Shown here one piece after another: positions 8,661 to 16,358 of a DNA stretch of 64,000 nt. Every line of letters begins with the position of its first letter. Position 1 is the stretch's first letter. Both the position numbers and the translations under genes were made by a program. Source of the DNA: Prochlorococcus sp. AG-355-J09 (GTDB taxonomy: Bacteria; Cyanobacteriota; Cyanobacteriia; PCC-6307; Cyanobiaceae); the NCBI GenBank assembly GCA_003278735.1, contig QCDO01000005.1:1-64000 (forward strand), in the 5' to 3' direction. Below the pieces are notes generated by a model. The model saw nothing but the letters and a program-made list of their open reading frames with translations, made no database searches and was not told where the DNA came from.

Positions 8661-9053
8661 CTAATTATTCTCAAAAGTTGGTAAATAGAGCTCCCTATTT
8701 GATGCAATTAAACCTTCTTCTTTAAAAAAAATCTCAAGGTCTTTTAGATCATTTATATCTACAAATTCGCCACAATTATCTAATATATTATTATGAGTGA
8801 AATTCCATAAATCAGCCAAATATTCGTCATCGTCTGGAAATGCAACAAATTTTAAATATGTATTATTCAAAGCATATTCACTAGCAAAATCAGAATCTAA
8901 TCCCTCCCTCTTAGCATCACAAAAAACTTTAGCAAATCTTTTCCCAACTGAAGTTTGAGCACTAGATAAATCTAAATTACCTTGAATAGCTTTAACATTT
9001 ATTGGTGCAATAAAAATAATTATTGGGAGAAAAATAGATACTAATATAAACAA
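8661..9053 (-). CDS. Secreted hypothetical protein, 130 aa
   Basis: Starts at TTG 9053, 9 bases after a good ribosome site (AAAAAGGA). Residues 1-22 are a signal peptide (ILVSIFLPIIIFIAPINVKA). The mature part holds conserved-looking segments GKRFAKVFCDAKREGLD and NNILDNCGEFVDI with two cysteines that could form a disulfide in the lumen or periplasm. Function unknown. It lies directly upstream of the TatA/B-like gene on the same strand. Confidence 0.7.
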   Translation of the reverse strand: MFILVSIFLPIIIFIAPINVKAIQGNLDLSSAQTSVGKRFAKVFCDAKREGLDSDFASEYALNNTYLKFVAFPDDDEYLADLWNFTHNNILDNCGEFVDINDLKDLEIFFKEEGLIASNRELYLPTFENN

Positions 9054-9218
9054 AAAAAATTTTCCTTTTTAAATTTTAACTCACCATAAACTAGCAAAAA
9101 AATCAATCAATTAGGTATATTTAAGTAAAAGCACTTATTATAAATTAAGAAATAAAAAATAAAATCAGCTCATTATCTGAATTTATAATAAAGAAAGATA
9201 AGATAAATTTAAAATTAT

Positions 9219-10220
9219 ATGTCTTCAAATATAAAGCTAAAAGGAAGGGGAATCAACAGGATAATTACGAGTAAGGTCATGCTATCGCCATTAGCAGGAG
9301 TAACAGATAATATTTTTAGACGACTTGTACGTAAATGGGCTCCAAACTCTTTACTTTTTACAGAAATGATAAATGCCACAAGTCTTAAAAAAGGATATGG
9401 CACACAAAAAATCAATCAAATAGATTTAGAAGAAGGTCCAATTGGTGTACAAATTTTTGATAATAGGCCATATGCTGTTTCTGAAGCTGCAAAACAAGCT
9501 GAGGACTCTGGAGCTTTCTTAATTGATATAAATATGGGATGTCCAGTAAAAAAAATTGCAAAGAAAGGTGGAGGCAGTGCTTTAATTAAAGATCGAAAAC
9601 TTGCTATAGAATTAGTCAAAAATGTTGTAAAAGCTGTTGAGATTCCAGTAACAGTAAAAACACGACTCGGATGGGATAGTAAAGAAGAAAATATAGAGGA
9701 TTTCTTATTTAAACTTCAAGATGCGGGAGCAACGATGATCACACTTCATGGAAGAACTAGAAAACAGGGTTTTTCAGGCAAGTCAGATTGGGAAATGATC
9801 GGGAGACTTAAAAAGTTGTTGGAAATTCCAGTAGTTGCTAATGGAGATATCAAAAATCCAGATGACGCTCTTAATTGTTTAAAAAAAACAAATGCTGATG
9901 GTGTAATGATTGGACGAGGAATTTTAGGATCTCCTTGGAAAATAGGAGAAATAGATTATGCCCTTAGAGAAAATAAAAATTTTAAAGAACCAAACACAGA
10001 AGAAAAACTACATTTAATTATTGAACATCTTGATGAATTAATAAAAGAAAAAGGAGATCACGGATTGCTAATTGCTAGGAAACATATCTCATGGACAGTC
10101 AAAGACTTTAAAGGAGCATCAAATTTGAGAAATAACTTGGTTAGAGCTGTTGATAAAAATGAAGTTAAAAATTTAATAATTAAGATGATTAAAACTTTGA
10201 ATAATGAAAAAAATAGATAA
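9219..10220 (+). CDS. dus: tRNA-dihydrouridine synthase
   Basis: FMN-dependent reduction of uridines in the tRNA D-loop. The 333 residues fit the DusB-like group. Visible are the FMN-binding start MLSPLAGVTDNIFRRL, the catalytic Cys108 in DINMGCPVKK followed by the Gly-rich KKGGGSALI, TLHGRTRKQGFSG, and the C-terminal phosphate-binding VVANGDI and VMIGRGILGSPW. A helical tRNA-binding tail follows. The next gene (DUF2470) starts 24 bases downstream on the same strand, suggesting an operon. Confidence 0.95.
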   Translation: MSSNIKLKGRGINRIITSKVMLSPLAGVTDNIFRRLVRKWAPNSLLFTEMINATSLKKGYGTQKINQIDLEEGPIGVQIFDNRPYAVSEAAKQAEDSGAFLIDINMGCPVKKIAKKGGGSALIKDRKLAIELVKNVVKAVEIPVTVKTRLGWDSKEENIEDFLFKLQDAGATMITLHGRTRKQGFSGKSDWEMIGRLKKLLEIPVVANGDIKNPDDALNCLKKTNADGVMIGRGILGSPWKIGEIDYALRENKNFKEPNTEEKLHLIIEHLDELIKEKGDHGLLIARKHISWTVKDFKGASNLRNNLVRAVDKNEVKNLIIKMIKTLNNEKNR

Positions 10221-10244
10221 GCTTAAAACAAATTTATTTTTTAA

Positions 10245-10502
10245 ATGAAAATTATTAGTAAAGAAACAAGTAAAAGAGTTTGTGATCACATGAACAATGA
10301 TCACATAGATTCAGTGCACAAATATCTTATTCATTATGGGAAGATATCAAAATTTGAGAATGCTTATATGGAAGAAATTAATAATATTTATATTAAAATC
10401 AATTACGATGGCCAATCAGCAATTATCAATTTTAAAAATGAAATATCTGAAGAAGAAATTCATTCAACCTTAGTATCAATGATTAAAGACATAAAAAAAT
10501 AA
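10245..10502 (+). CDS. DUF2470 domain protein
   Basis: An 85-residue protein with the family's start motif VCDHMNNDHIDSVHKYL. It matches DUF2470, a domain found at the end of haem-oxygenase-like or HugZ-like and pyridoxamine-phosphate-oxidase-like proteins and as a stand-alone protein in cyanobacteria. The NDH(I/A)D motif carries the histidines characteristic of the family. A link to haem or tetrapyrrole handling is known for the fused forms and is only suggestive here. Probably co-transcribed with dus. Confidence 0.8.
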   Translation: MKIISKETSKRVCDHMNNDHIDSVHKYLIHYGKISKFENAYMEEINNIYIKINYDGQSAIINFKNEISEEEIHSTLVSMIKDIKK

Positions 10503-10521
10503 AATAATTTATAAAAAAATT

Positions 10522-10686
10522 CTAATTTTTATTTTCATAGTAATCAGTTATCTTTTTACATTCTTCAAATGAAAGCATGCTTAATCTAGATGTGGCTTTT
10601 ATTTTTAGAATTGCACAAACAGCTAATAAATCAGCGCTATCAACATTAAGTGCTTCAGAAAGTTCTAGGACCCTAAGACCTTTCAT
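10522..10686 (-). CDS. Microprotein resembling the IF2 N-terminal helical domain
   Basis: 54 residues starting MKGLRVLELSEALNVDSADL and continuing LAVCAILKIKATSRLSMLS. The pattern 'VLELSEALNVDSADLL...L.I.ATSRLSMLS' resembles the small IF2_N fold at the N-terminus of translation initiation factor 2 (RVYELAKELGVSSKELL-type), a tiny helix bundle, here as a separate protein. It is convergent with the DUF2470 gene, 19 bases apart. The structural resemblance is my pattern reading. Function unknown. Confidence 0.6.
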   Translation of the reverse strand: MKGLRVLELSEALNVDSADLLAVCAILKIKATSRLSMLSFEECKKITDYYENKN

Positions 10687-10728
10687 TAGTATTAAAAAAT
10701 CATTTCTACATTATCAAGAACATTAAAA

Positions 10729-10965
10729 TCAATGGGCTGCATTTTTCCCTAAACCTGCAACGAATGGAAAAGTTTGTTCATCACCAAATATATCTTCTAC
10801 CGAAGAATTAGAAATATTAGTTTTTGTATTATCAGGCTTAATTTCTTCAATCTCATCAGAAATATTATCTTTAATGTTATTTTCAATTTCTTTTGCTAAT
10901 AAATTATTCGTATTAGAAAATATTGAAAAAACCAATACACATAAAAACAAAACAATTCTTTTCAT
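10729..10965 (-). CDS. Small secreted protein, 78 aa
   Basis: A signal peptide covers about residues 1-25 (MKRIVLFLCVLVFSIFSNTN, then NLLAKE), followed by a low-complexity Asn/Ile/Asp segment. The distinctive C-terminus EDIFGDEQTFPFVAGLGKN looks like the conserved part. It contains no cysteines. Probably a lumenal or periplasmic protein. It sits upstream of the IF2_N-like gene on the same strand. Function unknown. Confidence 0.65.
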   Translation of the reverse strand: MKRIVLFLCVLVFSIFSNTNNLLAKEIENNIKDNISDEIEEIKPDNTKTNISNSSVEDIFGDEQTFPFVAGLGKNAAH

Positions 10966-11068
10966 AAAAAAAATTTATCTAATACTATTGTTATATGCCA
11001 ATAGAGTTATTTAGAAAAACTAGATTATTTTAAAACAAATCTATATAAATCAAAATCAAAAAAAATAT

Positions 11069-11305
11069 TCATCTTCCCAACTTATTTCTATTTTTAAATC
11101 TAATTAAAAAATAAAGACCTAGTAACAAAAGAATTGCCAAGGAGTACTGATTAAGAAAAACATAAACCATATAGACGAGAAAAGGAAATAAGCACGCTCT
11201 CTTGAAATTTATTTTCTGTTCCTTTGACATATTTTTCCAATTTAAATATTCTTGCCATTGAAAAATCTTCTTCATTTTTCTACTTCTATTTTTACGATTA
11301 AACAT
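11069..11305 (-). CDS. Small membrane protein, 78 aa
   Basis: A basic N-terminus with a Trp-rich segment (IFQWQEYLNWKNMSKEQK) is followed by two hydrophobic stretches: LFPFLVYMVYVFLNQY, then LAILLLLGLYFLIRF. They probably form a two-helix hairpin. An internal ATG at residue 11 is an alternative start; neither has a clear ribosome site. Function unknown. Confidence 0.6.
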   Translation of the reverse strand: MFNRKNRSRKMKKIFQWQEYLNWKNMSKEQKINFKRACLFPFLVYMVYVFLNQYSLAILLLLGLYFLIRFKNRNKLGR

Positions 11306-11410
11306 AACTTTATAAATATAGTTTTGATGATTCTTATGTTAATAAACAAAATTAATCTACAATATCAAAATAAGTTTTTTCATTGAATAAAAATATTTTT
11401 TAAATAAAAG

Positions 11411-11830
11411 ATGAACTCAAAACCAGTTTGGAAAATAGAAAAAATTGTTTTACCTCAACATGCAGATCATGCAGGCGTAATGTGGCACGGTAAATACTTT
11501 AATTGGCTTGAAGAAAGCCGAATAAGTGCACTTTCTGAAGTAGGAGTAAGTTATTTCGAACTAACTAAAAATGGCTTAGATTTACCTTTAATCAATACTT
11601 CAATAAAATATAAATCTCCAATATTTCTTGGTGAAAAAATAACAATAGAGAGCGAATTTAATATTGATAAAAGTCCTAGGATTAATGTAATTTCAAAATT
11701 TCATAATAAGAGAAATGAAATCTTAACGATTGCTGAAGTCAATTTAGTCTTAATAAATAAACTGAATTTTTCTATAATAAGAAAAAGGCCAGATTTCCTA
11801 TCGGAAGCCTTTAGTAAATTAAACGGTTGA
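11411..11830 (+). CDS. Hotdog-fold acyl-CoA thioesterase, probable DHNA-CoA hydrolase
   Basis: 139 residues of the 4-hydroxybenzoyl-CoA thioesterase-like hotdog family. The catalytic motif is QHADHAGVMWHGKYFNWLEE, with Asp19 in the position of the usual aspartate. In cyanobacteria this branch includes 1,4-dihydroxy-2-naphthoyl-CoA hydrolase, which releases the naphthoate used for phylloquinone of photosystem I. That substrate is inferred from family and organism. No other menaquinone or phylloquinone gene is adjacent. Confidence 0.82.
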   Translation: MNSKPVWKIEKIVLPQHADHAGVMWHGKYFNWLEESRISALSEVGVSYFELTKNGLDLPLINTSIKYKSPIFLGEKITIESEFNIDKSPRINVISKFHNKRNEILTIAEVNLVLINKLNFSIIRKRPDFLSEAFSKLNG

Positions 11831-11872
11831 AATTATTATCTGCCAATTGAACGATTTATTATTTTATTAATT

Positions 11873-12070
11873 ATGAATATATTTAAAGTTATTGATTCTT
11901 ATCAATATCAAATGGAATCAAGATATCAAGAAAAATCAATGCTCACAAATCTTTTTACAGAGCACAAATTTATAGGATGGTTAGGGTTGTTTATAGTATT
12001 TTTCTCAATCTTTGCAATTTTTGTTTTTCAATTTCTTGAGTGGGAAAGTAATGACAATAATAAAAGTTAA
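11873..12070 (+). CDS. Small membrane protein, 65 aa
   Basis: A polar N-terminal half (VIDSYQYQMESRYQEKSML) precedes one strong membrane helix (FIGWLGLFIVFFSIFAIFVF) and a short acidic tail. It lies 42 bases after the thioesterase gene on the same strand. No family recognised. Confidence 0.6.
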   Translation: MNIFKVIDSYQYQMESRYQEKSMLTNLFTEHKFIGWLGLFIVFFSIFAIFVFQFLEWESNDNNKS

Positions 12071-12110
12071 GAAGATTTAATGCTTATAATTCAACTGAAT
12101 GACTTAAAAA

Positions 12111-12362
12111 ATGGCTATCTACTTAAAAATAACTAATCCTACAGAGGTTGTAAAAAAAAAGACCTCAAAATGGCTTACAGATATTACCCCTGAAAGGATT
12201 GATAGGAAATTAGTCGAGGATGAAGTAATAAAAGGCATTATCGAGCAATTAACATTAGAAGGTATAAAAGGAGAAATTTCAGCAATTAATGGCTTTGAAG
12301 TAAATGAATCTTCAGTAATAACAAAAAATAATTTTGTTATTAGAAAAACAAAAACTTTTTAG
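12111..12362 (+). CDS. Conserved-type hypothetical protein, 83 aa
   Basis: A soluble mixed alpha/beta protein beginning MAIYLKITNPTEVVKKKTSK with a central ERIDRKLVEDEVIKGIIEQL helix. The regular pattern strongly suggests a real folded protein. There are no cysteines and no membrane segment. It lies 40 bases after the preceding membrane protein and 20 bases before the Mrr-like gene, so an operon is likely. Function unknown. Confidence 0.65.
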   Translation: MAIYLKITNPTEVVKKKTSKWLTDITPERIDRKLVEDEVIKGIIEQLTLEGIKGEISAINGFEVNESSVITKNNFVIRKTKTF

Positions 12363-12382
12363 ATAGAAAATAAAAATCTTTA

Positions 12383-13252
12383 ATGAAAATTTTTTTTATT
12401 TTAATTATTTTTATCATTTTTTTAATTTTTAAAATTGTAAGAGATTATCAAATTAAAAAGAAAAAATTAAAAATAACTAATGCCTTGAATTCCAATTTTT
12501 TTATTCAAACAATTAATAATTTAATAGACGAGAACAAATACAATTTGTTAGAGGAGAGGATCAGATTAAGAGAAACAGATGCTTACGGTAACGAGGATTA
12601 TAAAAAATGGATTGGCAATCCACCTCTTGATGAAAAAACCATTGAGAAAAATATATTTAATGGGTCTAAGAGTTTTAAAGAGGGTATACCATACTTCTGG
12701 GAAAGAGTAATTTTAAAAAAATTTGGTAGTGTGGAATTATTTTTCGAAAAGTGGAGATCATATTGTATTGAAAATCCTACTATTGATGATGAGATAGTTG
12801 GATCTATTAGAAAGCTCGAGACTGAAGATTGGTTTGTTTTCATAGCTAGTCAAATAGAGAAATCATGCTTAAACCTAATAGAAAAAAACTACTCAAGTAA
12901 AAGCAAGGGAAACTACAAAAAAGGTATTAGATTTGAAAATCATTGTATGGAAATTCTCAAACAAAATGGCTGGGAAGTAAAAGAAACCCCTATTACAGGA
13001 GATCAAGGGGTTGACTTAATTGCGTCAGTAAATGATTTGAGAATATGTATACAATGCAAAGATCATGAAAAAGCCATTGGAAATAAAGCAGTTCAGGAAA
13101 TTTCAGCTGGTAAATTATTTTGGAAAGGTACACATGCAATAATAGTCTCAAGATCTGGCTTTACAAAGTCTGCGCATCAACTAGCAAAATCAAATAAAGT
13201 GGAACTAATTAATGAATTTCAATTAAAAGATTTAGAAAAATTTATTGTTTAA
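12383..13252 (+). CDS. Membrane-anchored Mrr-like restriction endonuclease-fold protein
   Basis: 289 residues. An N-terminal membrane helix (KIFFILIIFIIFLIFKIV) is followed by a charged central region and a C-terminal Mrr_cat-type nuclease domain from about residue 175. The domain shows RFENHCMEILKQNGWEVKE, the catalytic D...QxK core GDQGVDLIASVNDLRICIQCK, and GNKAVQEI. Such domains cleave DNA, often methylated, in defence, but membrane-tethered forms with unknown roles are common in cyanobacteria. No methyltransferase gene is nearby, so a restriction-modification system is not supported. Confidence 0.85.
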   Translation: MKIFFILIIFIIFLIFKIVRDYQIKKKKLKITNALNSNFFIQTINNLIDENKYNLLEERIRLRETDAYGNEDYKKWIGNPPLDEKTIEKNIFNGSKSFKEGIPYFWERVILKKFGSVELFFEKWRSYCIENPTIDDEIVGSIRKLETEDWFVFIASQIEKSCLNLIEKNYSSKSKGNYKKGIRFENHCMEILKQNGWEVKETPITGDQGVDLIASVNDLRICIQCKDHEKAIGNKAVQEISAGKLFWKGTHAIIVSRSGFTKSAHQLAKSNKVELINEFQLKDLEKFIV

Positions 13253-13257
13253 ATACT

Positions 13258-13662
13258 TTATATCAATTGAGTTAAGCCCTCTTTGTAAAGCAAAAGAGTT
13301 GTAAAAATTCCTGAGGCCCACATTAAACCTCTAGCTGTGGGGATATTAAATACATAGGCACCAATATATAAAAAACGAAAAATAGGATGAATCAATGCTG
13401 CAATTATTGCAATATTAGAGTCAGTTAAAGTAATCAAACAAAGAAGACATGCGGGTGCATGTAGGGAAATACTTTCCCAACAATTTTGATGACACCAAAC
13501 TGCTCTTTTTCCAAAAGAAGGTAATTCATCGAATAAAGCCCTTGGAGCAGCCATATTTTCAACAGAATATCCCGCTTTAACTCTCCCTATAGTTAATGGA
13601 ATAATTGATAATAAAACAACACCAACTGATAGACAAAGGCTCCAGGCAAAAGCTACTTGCAT
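13258..13662 (-). CDS. MAPEG family membrane protein
   Basis: 134 residues with four hydrophobic helices, of the MAPEG (microsomal glutathione S-transferase-like) superfamily. Visible are an N-terminal helix, the polar loop RALFDELPSFGKRAVWCHQN, the helix start ESISLHAPACLLCLI, and HPIFRFLYIGAYVFNIPTAR, which matches the family's HPxxRxxY segment. Bacterial members are mostly uncharacterised; glutathione-dependent lipid or peroxide chemistry is possible. It is convergent with the Mrr-like gene and only 5 bases away. Confidence 0.85.
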   Translation of the reverse strand: MQVAFAWSLCLSVGVVLLSIIPLTIGRVKAGYSVENMAAPRALFDELPSFGKRAVWCHQNCWESISLHAPACLLCLITLTDSNIAIIAALIHPIFRFLYIGAYVFNIPTARGLMWASGIFTTLLLYKEGLTQLI

Positions 13663-13779
13663 ATGATTTAAATAATATTATTAGCTTAATAATTGAAGCT
13701 CGTTATCGTGATAAATGAAAAATCATTACCATAGATAAAACTTTGCAAAAAATGTTGTAATTTATAAAAAAAATCATTT

Positions 13780-13905
13780 ATGGATATTTCAAAGATAGTT
13801 TTAATTTTTGGCATAAGTTTACTTATATATTCCGCTTTTCTGTTTTTAGGATTTTTTCTTAAGAATAAAAATCTAAAGGCACAGAATCTAAAAAAAGAAG
13901 AATAG
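13780..13905 (+). CDS. Membrane microprotein, 41 aa
   Basis: 41 residues: MDISK, one membrane helix (IVLIFGISLLIYSAFLFLGF), then a basic tail KNKNLKAQNLKKEE. The size and layout resemble small photosystem or cytochrome subunits, but I do not recognise it as any named psb, psa, pet or ndh protein. It starts with ATG and stops cleanly. Confidence 0.5.
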   Translation: MDISKIVLIFGISLLIYSAFLFLGFFLKNKNLKAQNLKKEE

Positions 13906-13968
13906 ATTATTAATCCCAAGAAAATTTTCTATTTTCTCAATATTTTTATATCTTTTTGAATATATTTA

Positions 13969-14040
13969 ATGGAAATAAATTTTGATCCAAATAATAATAA
14001 GGGATATTTGAAATTAAATAAGATAGTTGCTGGTATATGA
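13969..14040 (+). CDS. Possible upstream ORF overlapping the next gene
   Basis: A 23-codon frame beginning MEINFDPNNNKG whose TGA stop overlaps the ATG at 14037 (ATGA). The overlap would suit translational coupling to the next gene. No clear ribosome site precedes it, and frames of this length arise easily in AT-rich DNA, so it is a weak call. Confidence 0.25.
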   Translation: MEINFDPNNNKGYLKLNKIVAGI

Positions 14041-14330
14041 AAAAATTTTATAAATTTCTTAAAAGTTTTCTATTTATATCAATATGGCTTATTTTATCAT
14101 CATTTTTAACACAATATTGGAATACCTTTCATTGGGAATATGTTTACTTAAACTTCAGAATTATATTTGATAGAGAATTTTGGTTTGTTGTAGAAAAAAT
14201 TCTTTTAGGATTTGATATTGGTTACTGGTTAGAAGAAGCACTAAAATTCTTAAGTTATGAAATACCTAAAGAATCATTTAAATATTTACCAATTTATTTC
14301 GTATTAAAGTCTATTTGGATAAAGAATTAA
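14037..14330 (+). CDS. Membrane-associated hypothetical protein, 97 aa
   Basis: 97 residues with a hydrophobic N-terminal segment (FLFISIWLILSSFLTQYW), then an aromatic-rich region (FHWEYVYLNFRIIFDREFW) and a final hydrophobic stretch. It may be membrane-anchored with interfacial helices. There is no known domain. It overlaps a possible 23-codon upstream frame and ends 3 bases before the convergent fibrillin gene. Confidence 0.55.
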   Translation: MKKFYKFLKSFLFISIWLILSSFLTQYWNTFHWEYVYLNFRIIFDREFWFVVEKILLGFDIGYWLEEALKFLSYEIPKESFKYLPIYFVLKSIWIKN

Positions 14331-14333
14331 TTT

Positions 14334-14882
14334 CTATTTATAATAGATTTTAATAAATTCCTTGAAATTCATGAATAAAGTCGGTGAATTTATTTTTCTT
14401 AAAACGAATAAAGTTCCTTTATCACCTCTACAGATTCTAAGCTTATTGCTTAAATAAGTTATCTCTAACCACCCTAATTGTTCATTATTTATTTCTTTCA
14501 TAGCCTTTATATTTTTTTTCCCAAATTTAGGACCAATAGCACCAGCATGTGTAAATTTGACCCCAATTTTTTTTTCATTAATGTAATTAAGTCTTATTAA
14601 AATACCAGTACCAATAATTGATTTTATTCCTCTAGGTTTAAGTAAATTAAGACCATTTAAATTTAAGGGATCAAGAATTTGAAGGTTATCAATAAGAGGA
14701 GAATATTTTAAAAAAGGACTATTAGAACTACTCCACCTAAGCTCCCAAACACCCTGCAAATCATTTCTTTCTTTGCTAAAGGAAAAATTATGATCAATTT
14801 CAAGTTGTTCGGCAATATTACGTATACCCTGTGAATTTGGAGATTTAAGAAGTAAATTTAATAAATCATTTTCGGTTTCCAT
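14334..14882 (-). CDS. PAP/fibrillin family protein
   Basis: 182 residues of the plastid-lipid-associated protein (fibrillin) family, lipocalin-like proteins linked to thylakoid lipids, carotenoids and plastoquinone. The typical early strand GVWELRWSSSNSPF is followed by SPLIDNLQILDPLNLNGLN and a basic segment RGIKSIIGTGILIRLNYI. There is no signal peptide. It is divergent from the DUF1330 gene. A second member lies at 17317-18087. The exact role is not known from the sequence. Confidence 0.82.
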   Translation of the reverse strand: METENDLLNLLLKSPNSQGIRNIAEQLEIDHNFSFSKERNDLQGVWELRWSSSNSPFLKYSPLIDNLQILDPLNLNGLNLLKPRGIKSIIGTGILIRLNYINEKKIGVKFTHAGAIGPKFGKKNIKAMKEINNEQLGWLEITYLSNKLRICRGDKGTLFVLRKINSPTLFMNFKEFIKIYYK

Positions 14883-14963
14883 TTGATAAACGCTGGGGTG
14901 TATATAGCTAAGGATAAATACTTACCTCCATGTGCTATATTCTACCCAGAATATGTTGATTTG

Positions 14964-15248
14964 ATGACAAAGAGCTATTGGTTAAAGAAAATTTCAATTC
15001 CAAATGCTGATTTATTTCTGGAATATATAAGGACAGTATTGCCTTGGATTAAATCTGTGGGAGGAGTAATAGTAAAAAGAGATTTAATACAAGAATCAAC
15101 CTCAAATGAATGGGATGGAGGGCAGCTTGGATTAGTAATTGAATTCGAATCAAAATTTGCTGCTAAAAAAGCATTTTATTCTGAAGTATTTCAAAAATAT
15201 CTGCAGTCTAGAGATTTAATGGAACTAGTTACTATAAGTACTCTTTAA
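14964..15248 (+). CDS. DUF1330 family protein
   Basis: 94 residues from ATG 14964. It matches the small ferredoxin-like dimeric DUF1330 family: SYWLKKISIPNADLFLEYI, SVGGVIVKRD, and the C-terminal GLVIEFESKFAAKKAFYSE. The same frame is open from a TTG at 14883, but that would add 27 residues not expected for the family, so the internal ATG is preferred. Members of this fold include monooxygenase-like proteins; the substrate is unknown. Confidence 0.75.
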   Translation: MTKSYWLKKISIPNADLFLEYIRTVLPWIKSVGGVIVKRDLIQESTSNEWDGGQLGLVIEFESKFAAKKAFYSEVFQKYLQSRDLMELVTISTL

Positions 15249-15385
15249 AAAAATCAACCAATATCAACCTCACAAAAACAACTTATAAGTATTTATTACT
15301 ATTAAATTATTTATGTAATATTTATAACTTCACCAGCAGTAGCATATTTTGCAAAATTTAATTGTAAAAGTAATTCGTTAATCAA

Positions 15386-15565
15386 ATGAACTATTCAACA
15401 GAAAAAGATGATTATTTGATGACAACTCCATATACAAAGAAAATTCAGCAAAAATTTGAAAAGGTTAAATCATTTTTAGAGCAAAATGGATTTAATCCTT
15501 CATCAGAGAGCTTAATGCAAGATATAGTTAGCTCAGAAGAATATATTGCTAAAAATGGCTTATAA
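15386..15565 (+). CDS. Small soluble hypothetical protein, 59 aa
   Basis: 59 residues starting MNYSTEKDDYLMTTPYTKKI, with a helical Lys-rich middle (QQKFEKVKSFLEQNG) and an acidic end (SSEEYIAKNGL). No membrane segment and no recognised family. It is convergent with the Psb34-like gene, ending 4 bases before it. Confidence 0.55.
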   Translation: MNYSTEKDDYLMTTPYTKKIQQKFEKVKSFLEQNGFNPSSESLMQDIVSSEEYIAKNGL

Positions 15566-15569
15566 AATA

Positions 15570-15749
15570 TCAGAATATATTCAGAGTCCTTAAATAATAA
15601 AAACCTCCTATTAGAAAAGGTAATAATATTCCAATAAATAAAAATATGGATTTCTTTGATTCGCCTTCTGATATGGGGTTAATTTCTGGTTCAATTGCAA
15701 AACCATTTTGTCTACCACCACTTTCGGTTGTATAACCTTTTTTATTCAT
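15570..15749 (-). CDS. psb34: Psb34-like (ssl1498 family) photosystem II assembly-associated protein
   Basis: 59 residues. The N-terminus KGYTTESGGRQNGFAIEPE matches the Y-T-T-E-x-G-G-R-x-N-x-F-A-(I/V)-E-P signature of the cyanobacterial ssl1498 family, known as Psb34. That protein binds CP47 during photosystem II assembly near the site of high-light-inducible proteins. One C-terminal membrane helix (IFLFIGILLPFLIGGFYYL) agrees. The family call rests on my memory of the motif; the function follows the family. Confidence 0.65.
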   Translation of the reverse strand: MNKKGYTTESGGRQNGFAIEPEINPISEGESKKSIFLFIGILLPFLIGGFYYLRTLNIF

Positions 15750-15834
15750 AAGAAAAATAATCTATGCAGATTATCTCATGTAAAAACTTATTTAAAAAAA
15801 TTTTTTACATTTAGAATTAAACTAATTTTAAAAT

Positions 15835-15969
15835 CTAATAATTAATTTCAATCTGAGATTTCAATTTGGCAGCTTTTTTTAGAAGACCTACAACTTCCTT
15901 ACGGCCAGTAGCAAACTCAGCCCTGTTAAGTAATTCGCTATATTTTTTTGTGATTTCTCTATGGTTCAT
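15835..15969 (-). CDS. Small basic hypothetical protein, 44 aa
   Basis: 44 residues, MNHREITKKYSELLNRAEFA followed by TGRKEVVGLLKKAAKLKSQI. It is entirely helical in pattern and basic, with no membrane segment. Heptad-like spacing suggests a helical hairpin. It starts with ATG and has a coding-like composition. Function unknown. Confidence 0.55.
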   Translation of the reverse strand: MNHREITKKYSELLNRAEFATGRKEVVGLLKKAAKLKSQIEINY

Positions 15970-16055
15970 TTAGGTTATTATCTTCTATAGATTATAAAGT
16001 TACTAAAAAAAGTTTTTGTATAAAAGATATCAAAAAAGAGTTTAAGTACCTTTAC

Positions 16056-16358
16056 CTATTTAAACCAACCTTTTTTCTTTGGTTTAATCTCTTCTTTAAT
16101 AACTTCTTTTTTTCTCCCAAATAATCCCTTTTTTTGGACTGTTAAATTCTCTTCAACAGGTTTAGATTTTCTGTTAAATAAGCCTTTTTTAGGTTCTTTT
16201 TTAATTGATTCTTTTTTGTCGGAAATCTTTGTTTTTTTAGGATTTGATTTTGAATTTTTGGGTTTGCTATCTGCAAATAAAGTTTGATATACAAAAAAAC
16301 CAAAAACAGCAAAGAAGCCTAGTGCCTGTACTAGAGCAGTTCCAAGATTATCAAACAT
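16056..16358 (-). CDS. Membrane-anchored Lys-rich protein with KKGLF motifs
   Basis: 100 residues. One N-terminal membrane helix (ALVQALGFFAVFGFFVYQTLF) is followed by a strongly basic, low-complexity tail. The motif KKGLFNRK, KKGLFGRK, KKKGWFK occurs three times, spaced by acidic linkers. Short repeated linear motifs on a disordered tail suggest a multivalent binding or docking protein. Its ATG follows immediately after the stop of the next upstream gene (TAAATG), so the two are translated from one message. Confidence 0.65.
   Translation of the reverse strand: MFDNLGTALVQALGFFAVFGFFVYQTLFADSKPKNSKSNPKKTKISDKKESIKKEPKKGLFNRKSKPVEENLTVQKKGLFGRKKEVIKEEIKPKKKGWFK

Noticed and set aside
14883-14963. 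Longer TTG-started form of the DUF1330 gene
   Set aside because: The extra residues do not fit the family; the internal ATG gives the usual length.
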